Positions 24,535 to 33,527 of a stretch of DNA of 54,586 bases are shown here, piece after piece. Positions within the stretch are counted from its first letter, which is position 1, and the number at the start of each line of letters is the position of its first letter. This DNA comes from Flavobacterium hydatis (GTDB lineage: Bacteria > Bacteroidota > Bacteroidia > Flavobacteriales > Flavobacteriaceae): NCBI RefSeq assembly GCF_000737695.1, contig NZ_JPRM01000025.1, positions 1-54,586 of the forward strand. Direction: 5' to 3'. Made by a program: the position numbers and the translations under genes. Below the pieces are notes generated by a model. It had not been told where the DNA came from, made no database searches, and saw only the letters and a list, made by a program, of their open reading frames with translations.

Positions 24535-25692
24535 ATGAACTTATTAAATAATTTTTTGTCAAAAAAGGTTGTGCTTTTAATTTTTTTGATTCCATTTCTT
24601 TCATATGGACAAACGAATATTGATACTATAAAAATAAAAAAGCAAGAGGTAAAATATCCACAATTTAAGTTTGGAGGGCTTTTGCAAGTGCGATATTTAG
24701 GATCAGCCACAAATGATGTTGATGTTTTAGGAGTGCAGGATGCTAGAGGAGATGTAACTAAGAGTTCATTCGATATTAAAAGAATGCGTGTGGGATTAAC
24801 AACAAAAATAGATGAGAATTTAGAAGCTGTTATTTTGGTAAATCTAGCCGATTTTAAATCAGATCCTAAGAATAAAGTTTTAGAAAATGCTTACGCAAAA
24901 TATACCTTCAATAAATATCTTGTTTTTATAGCAGGTCAGTTCCGACCTAGTTTTGGTATCGAAGAAAGTATTCCTGTTGATATTATAAAATCATTTGATT
25001 TCTCCAATCAATATTACGAGTTTGGTAGAAATGGCTGGACAAGTTTTCAGATAGGAGCTTCGATGATTGGTGAGGTAGATTTAGGAAAAGTACCAGTTAA
25101 GTATGCAATTTCTATTTTAAATGGAAATGGGAGAAATCAGGAAAAGGATAAAGATGACGGAAAATTATATTCCTCTCGTGTTGTTTTTGGATTGTCTAAG
25201 GAGTATGATATCAATTTAGGTTTTAGCGCAGGTACAGGGAAAGTTTTTACCAGTGATGTATTTGCTTTAGGTGCCGATATTACAGTCGATTTTAAACTGG
25301 CTGATAAACTTACTTTAGATTCTCAATTTGAACTTAAGCAAGGAACAAATCATAGTTTGTATTATTCTCTTCCGCTTGAAAGTAGAACTGGAAACGCAGA
25401 TGATTATCAAATGAGAGGGTTTTACTTCTTGCCTAATTTAAGGTATGATATTAATTATAAGAAACTTATTTCCCTTGAGTTTTCATGCCGATATGAGTAT
25501 TTTGATTCTAGTTTTAAATTAAACTCGAATGTAAGACAAACTTATACACCGATGGTAAGTTTAGAATTAGGAAAGGCATATAGAAGTCGTGTTGAGATGG
25601 GATTTGAAATTAATAGATATGATAGAAATATACTCAATACTGAATATTGTAACAAAGATTTATTTATAATACAATTTCAATGTAGGCTTTAA
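24535..25692 (+). CDS. OprO/OprP-like porin (paralog 1)
   Basis: The 385-residue outer-membrane protein has a signal peptide (about 1-24, FLSYGQ) and the phosphate-selective porin O/P pattern (PF07396): KFGGLLQVRYLG, SSFDIKRMRVGL, YAKYTFNKYLVFIAGQFRPSFGIEE and a C-terminal FIIQFQCRL. It is about 70 percent similar by eye to the porin at 30908-32074, with identical blocks such as SFDFSNQYYEFG and SRYEYFDSSFK-like segments. Its substrate is an anion or other small solute by family analogy. It is monocistronic here, with a bidirectional terminator after it. Confidence 0.88.
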   Translation: MNLLNNFLSKKVVLLIFLIPFLSYGQTNIDTIKIKKQEVKYPQFKFGGLLQVRYLGSATNDVDVLGVQDARGDVTKSSFDIKRMRVGLTTKIDENLEAVILVNLADFKSDPKNKVLENAYAKYTFNKYLVFIAGQFRPSFGIEESIPVDIIKSFDFSNQYYEFGRNGWTSFQIGASMIGEVDLGKVPVKYAISILNGNGRNQEKDKDDGKLYSSRVVFGLSKEYDINLGFSAGTGKVFTSDVFALGADITVDFKLADKLTLDSQFELKQGTNHSLYYSLPLESRTGNADDYQMRGFYFLPNLRYDINYKKLISLEFSCRYEYFDSSFKLNSNVRQTYTPMVSLELGKAYRSRVEMGFEINRYDRNILNTEYCNKDLFIIQFQCRL

Positions 25693-25808
25693 TTACTGCT
25701 TTATTGTAGAGTAAAAATGCCAAACATTTTAATAGAGATTTTTTATAACAGTAGCTTTATTGATTAATTTGATAATAGAAATAGAGAAGAAATTTTAGTA
25801 TAAAATAG

Positions 25809-25839
25809 AAACGGCATAAGGTAAATCCCTATGCCGTTT
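25809..25839. terminator. Bidirectional terminator
   Basis: AAACGGCATA and TATGCCGTTTTT form the stem between the convergent porin and ABC permease genes. Confidence 0.85.
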
Positions 25840-25864
25840 TTCATATTAGTATTAAATAAAGAAT

Positions 25865-27022
25865 CTATGCTTCTTTTAGAGCATTTTTCTTTTTTAAGTA
25901 TAAAGCAATGTAAGCAGCAATAGAACATACTACACCTATAATTATCATGTTCCAGATAGGTCTTGTGGTTTGAGAAAAAGTTCCGTCCTCAATAATCAAT
26001 ATTCTAAAAGCTTTTAAGAAATGCGTTAACGGAATCACATTGGCAATTGCTTGCACGGCAACTGGCATTTGGCTTAAAGGCCAAGTAAACCCGCTTAGGA
26101 TAAAACTAGGAGTTGCAATAACCATTAGAATTTCGGTAGCTTTTAATTGATTTGGAACCACAATACTCACAAGAATTCCAATAAAGGAAACTGAGAGTAC
26201 AAATATACCGGCTATAAAAGTGAGCGGAAGTAAGTTGTCGTAAAAAGGCAATCTGAACCATAAAGTAAAAAGCCAATATATAAACCAAATACCAAAACTC
26301 ATTAGCATATAAGGAATGATTTTTACGGCTAGTAAATTTAAAATAGAAGGGCATCTTTTTACAAGATCTTTAAATGTCCCATTTTCAAATTCGGAGGCAA
26401 AAGAAAGAGCTAGTCCTAACAAAAGTACTTGCTGCAGAACAGTTGCTAAAACTCCTGGCCATAGGAAATACATATAGTTGGTACTTCGATTGTATTTTTT
26501 TATGAAAGTAGTTTTGAATGGTTCATACTGCGACATAAGTAAATTTTCGGGTACACCTTGTTTTCTCAAAGTTTCAATCTGAATCCCTGCTTTTAATGTT
26601 CCAAGGCAAATTTGAATTGCTGTCGAAGCATAATTTGCGGTTAAAACATTAGATGTATTTACAATAGTTGTAATCTCGGGATACTTTTTTGTGAGAGTCA
26701 TTTTCTCAAAATCTTTCGGAATAATAACAACGCAAGTTGCCCCTTTTTCGATAGCAATCTTGGATAGATTATTCTGGTCGTATAGAATAGAAGCTATAGA
26801 TAAAACCTCATTATCCTCAAACATCTGAATTGCTTTTGAGCTTAATTCAGTTCTGTCTTGGTCAACAACAATTATGGGTAAATCGGTTACTTTACCTTTA
26901 CCATAAACGTAACCTAGTAAGACTCCGTAAAGAATTGGTGCACCAATAAAAAGTAATCGAAGCACTTTGTTTTTCCAGAATAATCGGAATTCCCGTTTAA
27001 GCAATGAAAAGAAATTTCGCAT
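25865..27022 (-). CDS. ABC-2 type transporter permease (YhhJ/YbhR-like)
   Basis: The 385-residue membrane protein has an N-terminal helix (about 20-42), a large extracytoplasmic domain (45-180, with IPKDFEKMTL) and five C-terminal helices, the ABC2_membrane_3 layout of YhhJ, YbhS and YbhR. It is third in a tolC-hlyD-permease operon, three bases after the HlyD gene. These permeases normally work with an ATPase, but no transporter ATPase gene lies in the operon, so the energising subunit must be encoded elsewhere. Substrates in related pumps include drugs and cationic compounds. Confidence 0.88.
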   Translation of the reverse strand: MRNFFSLLKREFRLFWKNKVLRLLFIGAPILYGVLLGYVYGKGKVTDLPIIVVDQDRTELSSKAIQMFEDNEVLSIASILYDQNNLSKIAIEKGATCVVIIPKDFEKMTLTKKYPEITTIVNTSNVLTANYASTAIQICLGTLKAGIQIETLRKQGVPENLLMSQYEPFKTTFIKKYNRSTNYMYFLWPGVLATVLQQVLLLGLALSFASEFENGTFKDLVKRCPSILNLLAVKIIPYMLMSFGIWFIYWLFTLWFRLPFYDNLLPLTFIAGIFVLSVSFIGILVSIVVPNQLKATEILMVIATPSFILSGFTWPLSQMPVAVQAIANVIPLTHFLKAFRILIIEDGTFSQTTRPIWNMIIIGVVCSIAAYIALYLKKKNALKEA

Positions 27023-27025
27023 AGT

Positions 27026-27979
27026 TTAAAGAGATAAGGTAACGGTTGTTTTTGTAATTAAATCTTTTGTTTCATCGTTGTTAGAAGGTGTTATTTTTAT
27101 TTCGAATAAACTTTCCTGCATTTCATAATCCGGGTAAGCAGTGGCGATATTTCCGTATGCTCCCAATTGTTTTATAGTACTGATATTCCCTTTTATATCT
27201 GTTTTTTTATAAGGAATATGTACTGTTACTTCTTGTCCTTTTTTAAATTTATCTAATTGTTTTTCGGGTATTGTAAAGCGAAAGTAAGTGCTGTTTGCAA
27301 CATATCCATTAAATAAAGTATAACCAGGTAAAGCCAGTTCGCCAACAGTTAAAGTTATCGTTTCTATACTCATATTTTGTGGTGCAATTATATAACGTTC
27401 CTGATCGGCAGTTTCTACTTCTTGCAATGCACCAAGCGCTCTGTCTTGTTGTCCTAAAGCCATGGTTTGTTGCTCTATACGAGCTCCTTTTTTAGCATCG
27501 TCTAGTTCGGCAACTACAGCATTGTATTGTGCTTGAGCTCCTTGATATTTAGCAAAAGTTTCGTCATAAGTTTGTTGTGATATTAAAGAATCTTTGAGCA
27601 TATTTGTTAATCGTTTAATCGATTTTTGTGCAAACTCATATTGTTCCTTTAACCCCATCTTTTTAGCTTCAAGCTGCTTAATCTGGTTTTCGGTCGCTCC
27701 CTTTACAGCCATTTTATATTGTGCTTTCGCAGAAATAACAGCTCCTTCGGCTTGATTTTTTTTAGCATCTACCTCTGGAATATCAAGAATTGCGAGTGTA
27801 TCTCCTTTTTGGACAATATCTCCTTCTTTAACGTAGATTTTTAAAATTTTACCAGGAATCTTGCTTACAACAGCAATTTGTTCTTTTTCTATTTTCCCTT
27901 GAATTAAATCTTCTTTTTTTGCTTTTTCACAGCTAGTAAAAATGAAGATTAAATTGACTATTATAATTGCTTTTTTCAT
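27026..27979 (-). CDS. HlyD-family periplasmic adaptor (lipoprotein)
   Basis: The 317-residue membrane-fusion protein begins with a lipobox ending FTSC (Cys17), so it is probably lipid-anchored. A split biotinyl-lipoyl domain (PGKILKIYVKEGDIVQKGDTLAILD at about 43-68, and around 195-215) surrounds a long alpha-helical hairpin (75-190), followed by a beta-barrel domain (225-315). Such adaptors connect the inner-membrane permease with TolC. It sits 12 bases after the TolC gene and just before the permease. Confidence 0.9.
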   Translation of the reverse strand: MKKAIIIVNLIFIFTSCEKAKKEDLIQGKIEKEQIAVVSKIPGKILKIYVKEGDIVQKGDTLAILDIPEVDAKKNQAEGAVISAKAQYKMAVKGATENQIKQLEAKKMGLKEQYEFAQKSIKRLTNMLKDSLISQQTYDETFAKYQGAQAQYNAVVAELDDAKKGARIEQQTMALGQQDRALGALQEVETADQERYIIAPQNMSIETITLTVGELALPGYTLFNGYVANSTYFRFTIPEKQLDKFKKGQEVTVHIPYKKTDIKGNISTIKQLGAYGNIATAYPDYEMQESLFEIKITPSNNDETKDLITKTTVTLSL

Positions 27980-27991
27980 AGAATAGAACTT

Positions 27992-29377
27992 TTATTTAGA
28001 TAGTTTTTTTGATAAATCGCCAGTGGCAATTATTGTTTCAATAGCTGATAATCGTTGCTCGATTAATGTAGTCGTTTTGTTTACAGATGCTTTATAAGAA
28101 TCGTTTTCGGCTTCAAGACGTTCAGATATATTAATCAGTCCTTCCTTATATTGCTTTATAGCTAGATTCAAATTGTTGTCTGCTACTTTTTCTTGTTGTT
28201 GTGTAATGTCTATCTTTTGAGTCAGAACGCTATAATCAACAAGGTTTTTTTCGAGCAGTAATTCTAGTTTTTCCTTAGTATCATCTATTTGATTTTGCAT
28301 CTGTTCGATGTTTATTTTGGCTTCGTGTACTTTGTGTTTTCTTTCAAAACCCGAAAAAACTTCCCATTTCATTGCTGCACCCACAACCCAGTTATTACTT
28401 ATAGTAGCTTCATTTAATCCTAAATATAATGCTTGATTAATTCCTGTAACTATTGGAGTTGTTGCATTAGCATTAAATAAGCTGGAATAAGAAACCCCTC
28501 CAAAAGCTCCCAAAGTTGGTAAATACGTACCTTTTTCTTTCTTTAATAAATATTCATAAGCTGTTTTAAACGATTCTAAGGCTTTTATTTCTTGTTTGTT
28601 TTGAGTGCTTAATTTTTCATCAGTAATTAAGTAAGGAACTAAGTTGTATTGAACGTTGTCTATTTCGCTAATCGAATAACCAGTTAAGTACTGGATTTTT
28701 TTATAAACTAACTTACGTTTTCCGTCCAGTTCAATTTTTTTAGAAGATAATTCTAATGAAGCTAATTTAATTTTATCTCGATCGTAAGGAATTGCAAGAC
28801 CTTGTTCTATTGCTTTTGTAACGCGTTTAGTTTCGGTGTCTAATCGTTTTTCGCTTTCTTTTATTAGTTTGTCTATTTCTTTTAAAAGCTCTAATTGATC
28901 AAAGGTATTAATGACATCTTTTATGATTCCGTCTTTCTCGGATTCCTTTAAGAATACGGTTCCTTTAGATTTTTCTTGTATGGCTTTGGCACCATTAGGA
29001 ATTTGCATACCGCTAAACAATACCGTTTTTGCCATAACACTTCCGTTAAAAATATTTCCGTAATTTTTAAAAGCGGTTTTACCGTCAAAAAGTGGATAAT
29101 TTACAATAGGTATAGTAGCCGTAGGAAGATCTACAGTAAGTTTATTGTCAAAATAAGTATATAAAGCACTTGCTTCGACAGTAGGAATATATTTGTTCCA
29201 GACTCCTTTTTCCTGAAGATTTAATTTTTCAATGTCTAAATCTTTATTTTTTAAGGAGGTGCTTTTTTCTATAGCTTTATAAATAGCATCTTCAAGAGTT
29301 GGTGAAACTTCTATCTGGGCATATCCATAAGTTAAGGAAAAGAAGAAAAAGAAAATAGGTAAAAGTTTTCTCATCAT
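27992..29377 (-). CDS. TolC-family outer-membrane efflux protein
   Basis: The 461-residue protein has a signal peptide (about 1-20, LTYGYAQ) and two internally repeated helical-hairpin halves (about 30-230 and 240-450) that typify the TolC channel. It is the first gene of the export operon. A -7-like element on the minus strand (TAACTTTG at 29466-29473) lies 90 bases upstream. It would be the trans-outer-membrane exit for the HlyD/ABC permease system. Confidence 0.9.
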   Translation of the reverse strand: MMRKLLPIFFFFFSLTYGYAQIEVSPTLEDAIYKAIEKSTSLKNKDLDIEKLNLQEKGVWNKYIPTVEASALYTYFDNKLTVDLPTATIPIVNYPLFDGKTAFKNYGNIFNGSVMAKTVLFSGMQIPNGAKAIQEKSKGTVFLKESEKDGIIKDVINTFDQLELLKEIDKLIKESEKRLDTETKRVTKAIEQGLAIPYDRDKIKLASLELSSKKIELDGKRKLVYKKIQYLTGYSISEIDNVQYNLVPYLITDEKLSTQNKQEIKALESFKTAYEYLLKKEKGTYLPTLGAFGGVSYSSLFNANATTPIVTGINQALYLGLNEATISNNWVVGAAMKWEVFSGFERKHKVHEAKINIEQMQNQIDDTKEKLELLLEKNLVDYSVLTQKIDITQQQEKVADNNLNLAIKQYKEGLINISERLEAENDSYKASVNKTTTLIEQRLSAIETIIATGDLSKKLSK

Positions 29378-29465
29378 AATTTTTGTTTCTATTATATGAT
29401 AAATTGTAAACGGCTTTTGTAAGGTATTACAAATAGAATAGACGTATGCGAAATACGGTTATTTA

Positions 29466-29473
29466 CAAAGTTA
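29466..29473 (-). promoter_or_regulatory. Candidate -7 element of the export operon
   Basis: The minus strand reads TAACTTTG, matching TAnnTTTG. A TTG lies 15 bp further upstream, slightly closer than usual. Confidence 0.5.
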
Positions 29474-29574
29474 AGGATATAAGTCTTACAATTTGCGTTT
29501 TATCAATAGGAAAATAGGTGGTTTATTTAAAAACTTTTCAGTAAGGTTTGTTAAAAATAGAAAGTTGTAGGATG

Positions 29575-29607
29575 TTGATAAACTTTGTCAGTTTTTTTAT
29601 ACCTTAG
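29575..29607 (+). promoter_or_regulatory. Candidate promoter of TRP-repeat protein gene
   Basis: TTG at 29575-29577, a 22-bp spacer and TACCTTAG at 29600-29607 (one mismatch to the -7 consensus), 33 bases before the ATG. Confidence 0.5.
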
Positions 29608-29639
29608 TATGCGTATTTATAAATTAACTAATTATTAAC

Positions 29640-30839
29640 ATGAAAAAAAGTATATTATATTTAGCTATTGTGTTGACTAGTTTCTTTAGTCTTCCTATAT
29701 TTTCTCAAACAGATAATGAGCCAGTCGCTTTAGGTTTGCCAGGAGATAATCTTAATTTATATGCAGTTTTAGACATTTTTCAGAAATCTAAAACGTTGGA
29801 AGATTTTGAAAAAGCATTGAACGATCCTGATAATAAGGTTAATAATTTAGATTTAAATAATGATGGAGAGATTGACTACCTTGAGGTTGAAGGTCATAAA
29901 GAAGGGAATACCCATGTTATTGTACTTCAGGTAGCAGTAAATAGTAAGGAGACACAAGATGTTGCTGTAATTGAAGTCGACAAAGATAAAAAGGGTAATG
30001 TCCATGTTCAAGCTATTGGAGATCAAGATTTATATGGCAAAAATTATATAGTTGAACCTGCAGATACTGCCTCGGGAACACCTAACCCTGGTTATAAAGG
30101 AGATGCTACTGTAATTGTAAATAATAACACAACCAATAATTATAATACAACTACCAACCCTAGTTATGTAAGTACAAGTGTAAGTGCATGGCCAGTAATA
30201 TTATTTTTGTTTTCTCCTATTTATGTGGCGTATAGATCACCTTGGCACTGGGGATATTATCCTCCGTACTGGCGTCCTTGGCGTCCGGTTTATTACCATG
30301 ATTATTGGGGATACCATGGTCATTACTACAGAAGCCCATATTACAGAAGAACAGTTGTTGTAAGGAATCCAAGATATTATAATAATTATGTTTCTAGAAG
30401 AAATACATCAGTAATTGTTAGAGATAATCGTGTAAACGGGCGTTATAATACGACTTATAATGGTAGAGATTATAAAAGGCCAGCACCAGTTACTACTACA
30501 AGGCCAAATAGGCCAGGTACCAGACCTACGAATCCAACTACTAGACCGGGAGGAGGAACAACTAGGCCAGTAACACGTCCTACAAACCCAACTACTCGTC
30601 CAGTAACGCGACCTACAAATCCGTCGACTAGGCCGGGAGGAGGAACAGGTACTACAAGGCCAGTCACTCGTCCTGTAACGCCGACTAACCCAACTACAAG
30701 ACCAGTTACCAGACCAACTAATCCAGGAACAACTCGACCAACAACTCGTCCAGTGACTCCTACGACTCGACCAACAACGCGCCCAGTAACAAGGCCAACG
30801 ACAACAAGACCTGCAAATCGCGGTACAGAGAGAAGATAG
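29640..30839 (+). CDS. Secreted protein with EF-hand-like loop, aromatic segment and TRP-rich repeats
   Basis: The 399-residue product has a signal peptide (about 1-23). An N-terminal domain contains an EF-hand-like loop DLNNDGEIDYLE (71-82). A Thr/Asn-rich linker (160-180), a hydrophobic stretch (183-197) and a strongly aromatic basic segment (198-250, many W, Y, H and R) follow. The C-terminal 105 residues hold about 18 TRP triplets (as TTRPV, VTRPT and the like). The basic, proline-rich, extended tail could bind cell wall, DNA or anionic surfaces; this is inference. I do not recognise a named family for the whole protein. Confidence 0.75.
   Translation: MKKSILYLAIVLTSFFSLPIFSQTDNEPVALGLPGDNLNLYAVLDIFQKSKTLEDFEKALNDPDNKVNNLDLNNDGEIDYLEVEGHKEGNTHVIVLQVAVNSKETQDVAVIEVDKDKKGNVHVQAIGDQDLYGKNYIVEPADTASGTPNPGYKGDATVIVNNNTTNNYNTTTNPSYVSTSVSAWPVILFLFSPIYVAYRSPWHWGYYPPYWRPWRPVYYHDYWGYHGHYYRSPYYRRTVVVRNPRYYNNYVSRRNTSVIVRDNRVNGRYNTTYNGRDYKRPAPVTTTRPNRPGTRPTNPTTRPGGGTTRPVTRPTNPTTRPVTRPTNPSTRPGGGTGTTRPVTRPVTPTNPTTRPVTRPTNPGTTRPTTRPVTPTTRPTTRPVTRPTTTRPANRGTERR
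30498..30812 (+). repeat. Coding repeats for TRP-rich tail
   Basis: Imperfect 9- to 15-bp units encode TTRPV, VTRPT and TNPTTRP. Codon choice varies (ACA, ACT, ACG and AGG, CGT, CGA), so the peptide repeat is conserved better than the DNA. The C content is visibly higher than in the flanking DNA. Confidence 0.65.
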
Positions 30840-30907
30840 ATTTAAAAATAAAGCTGAGCTTAAACTCAGATAGAACGTACACGCCTAATTTTATATTTAA
30901 GAAGCTT

Positions 30908-32074
30908 ATGGGGAAATCTATGCTAGCTAGAATTGTTTTTATATTTCTGATAATGCCAGTTTTTCTGATAGCTCAATCAGTGAAGGATACTGTGAAGGTA
31001 GAGCTGAAAGAAAAGGAGAAAGAAAAAGAAGTAATATACCCGAAATTTAAATTTAAGGGACTTTTGCAAGTGCGTTTTCTAGGGTCGATTACAGATAATG
31101 TCGATGTTTTAGGAGTTCAGCATACTACTGGAGAAATTACAAGAAGCTCATTTGATATAAAAAGAATGCGTCTAAGTGTTGCTGCAAATTTAAGCGAACA
31201 TACAGAGGTAGTTGTATTGGTAAATTTAGCCGATTTTAAAACAGATCCCCAAAATAAAGTGTTAGAGAATGCTTATGCAAAATATACTTTTAATAAATAC
31301 ATTGCTTTTACAGGAGGTCAGTTTCGACCAGGTTTTGGTATAGAAGAAAGTGTTCCTGTAGATATTATTAAGTCATTTGATTTTTCTAATCAATATTATG
31401 AATTTGGTAAAAACGGATGGACTAGTTTTCAAATCGGGGCTTCGATGACGGGATCTGTAGATTTAGGAGAGATTCCCGTTAATTATGCTGTTTCAGTTTT
31501 AAATGGAAATGGGAGAAATCAAAACATGGATAAAGACAGTGGAAAACAATATTCTACCCGTGTTGTTTTTGGATTATCAAAAAAACATCATGTTAATTTA
31601 GGACTTAACGGAGGAACAGGAAAAGTTTATACCAGCGATGTATTTGCTTTAGGAGCAGATATTGCTGCCGATTTTAAACTAGCAGATAAACTTTCTCTAG
31701 ATACTCAATTTGAAATCAAGCAAGGAACCAATCATAATTTGTATTATTCTTTGCCAGTTGATGCTAGAACTGCAAATGTGAATGATTACCAAATGAGAGG
31801 TTTTTATTTTTTACCTAATTTTAGATATGTAATCAATTATAAAAAACTTACCTCTCTTGAATTTTCTACCAGATATGAATATTTTGATTCAAGTTTTAAA
31901 GTAGATTCTAATGTGAGGCAAACGCTTACGCCAATGCTGAGTTTAGAATTTGGAAAAGCATATACAGGGCGTATTGAAATGGGAGTTGAAATAGATAGAT
32001 ACAGCAAGAATATTCCTAATACAAGCTATTATGATAAAGAGCTATTTATTATACAATTTCAATGCAGACTTTAG
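30908..32074 (+). CDS. OprO/OprP-like porin (paralog 2)
   Basis: The 388-residue outer-membrane porin has a signal peptide (about 1-22, VFLIAQ) and an extra charged stretch after it (ELKEKEKEKEV, about 30-43) absent from the paralog at 24535-25692. The barrel motifs match that paralog throughout: KFKGLLQVRFLG, SSFDIKRMRLSV, YAKYTFNKYIAFTGGQFRPGFGIEE and C-terminal FIIQFQCRL. It ends 22 bases before the DASS symporter, strongly suggesting an operon that brings the same anion through both membranes. Confidence 0.88.
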   Translation: MGKSMLARIVFIFLIMPVFLIAQSVKDTVKVELKEKEKEKEVIYPKFKFKGLLQVRFLGSITDNVDVLGVQHTTGEITRSSFDIKRMRLSVAANLSEHTEVVVLVNLADFKTDPQNKVLENAYAKYTFNKYIAFTGGQFRPGFGIEESVPVDIIKSFDFSNQYYEFGKNGWTSFQIGASMTGSVDLGEIPVNYAVSVLNGNGRNQNMDKDSGKQYSTRVVFGLSKKHHVNLGLNGGTGKVYTSDVFALGADIAADFKLADKLSLDTQFEIKQGTNHNLYYSLPVDARTANVNDYQMRGFYFLPNFRYVINYKKLTSLEFSTRYEYFDSSFKVDSNVRQTLTPMLSLEFGKAYTGRIEMGVEIDRYSKNIPNTSYYDKELFIIQFQCRL

Positions 32075-32096
32075 TTTAAATTAATCTCTATTTTTT

Positions 32097-33527
32097 ATGA
32101 AAGAAGTAAAAATTCCTCAAACATTAATAACACTTGCAGTAGGTATTGTTCTTTGGATTATTCCCGCTCCCGAAGGAGTAAAACAAGAAGCTTGGCATTT
32201 ATTTGCCATTTTTGTAGCCACTATTCTTGGAATTATTTTAAAGGCAGCTCCAATGGGTACAATGTGTATGATTGCGATTGCAGTTACGGCATTTTCACAA
32301 GTTCTGGCTCCGGGAGAAGCAGGAAAGTCAATCACGCTTGCATTAAGAGGTTTTGGAGATAAAGTGATTTGGCTTATCGGAATTTCGTTTTTTATAGCAC
32401 GTGGTTTTATTAAAACAGGATTAGGAAACAGGATTGCTTTTATATTCATAAGAATATTTGGGAAAAGTTCATTGGGATTAGCCTACGGATTAGGACTTGC
32501 CGATTTATGTCTTGCTCCTGCGGTTCCTAGTAATACAGCCAGAGGTGGAGGTATTATTTATCCTATTATGAAATCGATGGCAATAAGCTTTGGCTCAGAG
32601 CCAGATAAACCTGAAACGCATAGAAAATTAGGTTCTTTTTTAACTTTAAATAGTTATAATATGAACCTTATTGCATCTTCGATGTTTTTAACGGGAACGG
32701 CAAGTAACCCGATGTGTCAGAAGTTTGCTTTAAACTTAGGAATTAAAATTACTTGGATGTCTTGGGCGCTTGCTGCAATTGTGCCGGGATTAGTAGCTTT
32801 TTTTGTAATTCCTTTTGTTTTATATAAAATTTATCCGCCTGAATTAAAATCGACAAAAGATGCTCCGGGGATTGCTAAGCAAAAACTAAAAGAAATGGGG
32901 CCAATTTCTAGAAATGAATGGCTAATGTTGTTAACGTTTTTCATTTTATTATTTCTTTGGATGACAGGCGATTTGTTTTCTATCGATGCTACAACAACAG
33001 CTTTTATAGGATTGGTGATATTATTGCTAACCTCAGTATTAACATGGGAAGATGTAAAATCTGAAAAAGGAGCTTGGGATACTATTGTTTGGTTTTCGGT
33101 TTTGGTAATGATGGCAAGTTCGCTTAATGAATTAGGATTTATTGGCTGGTTTAGCGATTTGGTAAAACAACAAATAGGAGGTTTAAGCTGGCAAATGGCT
33201 TTTCCTATAATAATTTTGGTGTACTTTTTTAGTCACTATCTTTTTGCAAGCGCAACAGCTCACGTTGCGGCAATGTATGCAGCATTATTAGGAGTAGGAG
33301 TTTCTCTTGGTATTCCAGGATTGTTATTGGCTTTTATGCTTGGGTTTGTGGGCTCACTTTACGGAACATTAACTCATTACGGTCACGGGCCAGCTCCTGT
33401 ATTTTTTGGTAGTGGTTATGTTGATTTAAAGAGCTGGTGGGTAAAAGGTCTTGTAACAGGAATTGTCCTATTACTCATATATATGGTAATAGGAGGCTTG
33501 TGGATGAATATAATAGGGTACTATTAA
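32097..33527 (+). CDS. DASS-family anion:sodium symporter (CitT/DiT1-like)
   Basis: The 476-residue inner-membrane protein has about 12 helices and the DASS motifs APAVPSNTARGGGIIYPI and TGTASNPMCQ, closest in style to the citrate, tartrate and 2-oxoglutarate translocator branch. It imports di- or tricarboxylates or similar anions. Its pairing with the porin 22 bases upstream suggests a two-membrane uptake route. Its last codons overlap the convergent acetyltransferase-like gene by 4 bases. Substrate specificity cannot be decided from sequence. Confidence 0.9.
   Translation: MKEVKIPQTLITLAVGIVLWIIPAPEGVKQEAWHLFAIFVATILGIILKAAPMGTMCMIAIAVTAFSQVLAPGEAGKSITLALRGFGDKVIWLIGISFFIARGFIKTGLGNRIAFIFIRIFGKSSLGLAYGLGLADLCLAPAVPSNTARGGGIIYPIMKSMAISFGSEPDKPETHRKLGSFLTLNSYNMNLIASSMFLTGTASNPMCQKFALNLGIKITWMSWALAAIVPGLVAFFVIPFVLYKIYPPELKSTKDAPGIAKQKLKEMGPISRNEWLMLLTFFILLFLWMTGDLFSIDATTTAFIGLVILLLTSVLTWEDVKSEKGAWDTIVWFSVLVMMASSLNELGFIGWFSDLVKQQIGGLSWQMAFPIIILVYFFSHYLFASATAHVAAMYAALLGVGVSLGIPGLLLAFMLGFVGSLYGTLTHYGHGPAPVFFGSGYVDLKSWWVKGLVTGIVLLLIYMVIGGLWMNIIGYY

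Noticed and set aside
24438..24710. Minus-strand frame at the start of the first porin
   Set aside because: It overlaps the porin signal peptide in antisense and has no recognisable content.
30470..30667. Minus-strand frame opposite the TRP repeats
   Set aside because: A low-complexity mirror of the repeat coding, with no signal or homology of its own.
32153..32362. 69-codon frame within the DASS symporter
   Set aside because: An alternate frame of a clear membrane protein gene with no supporting features.
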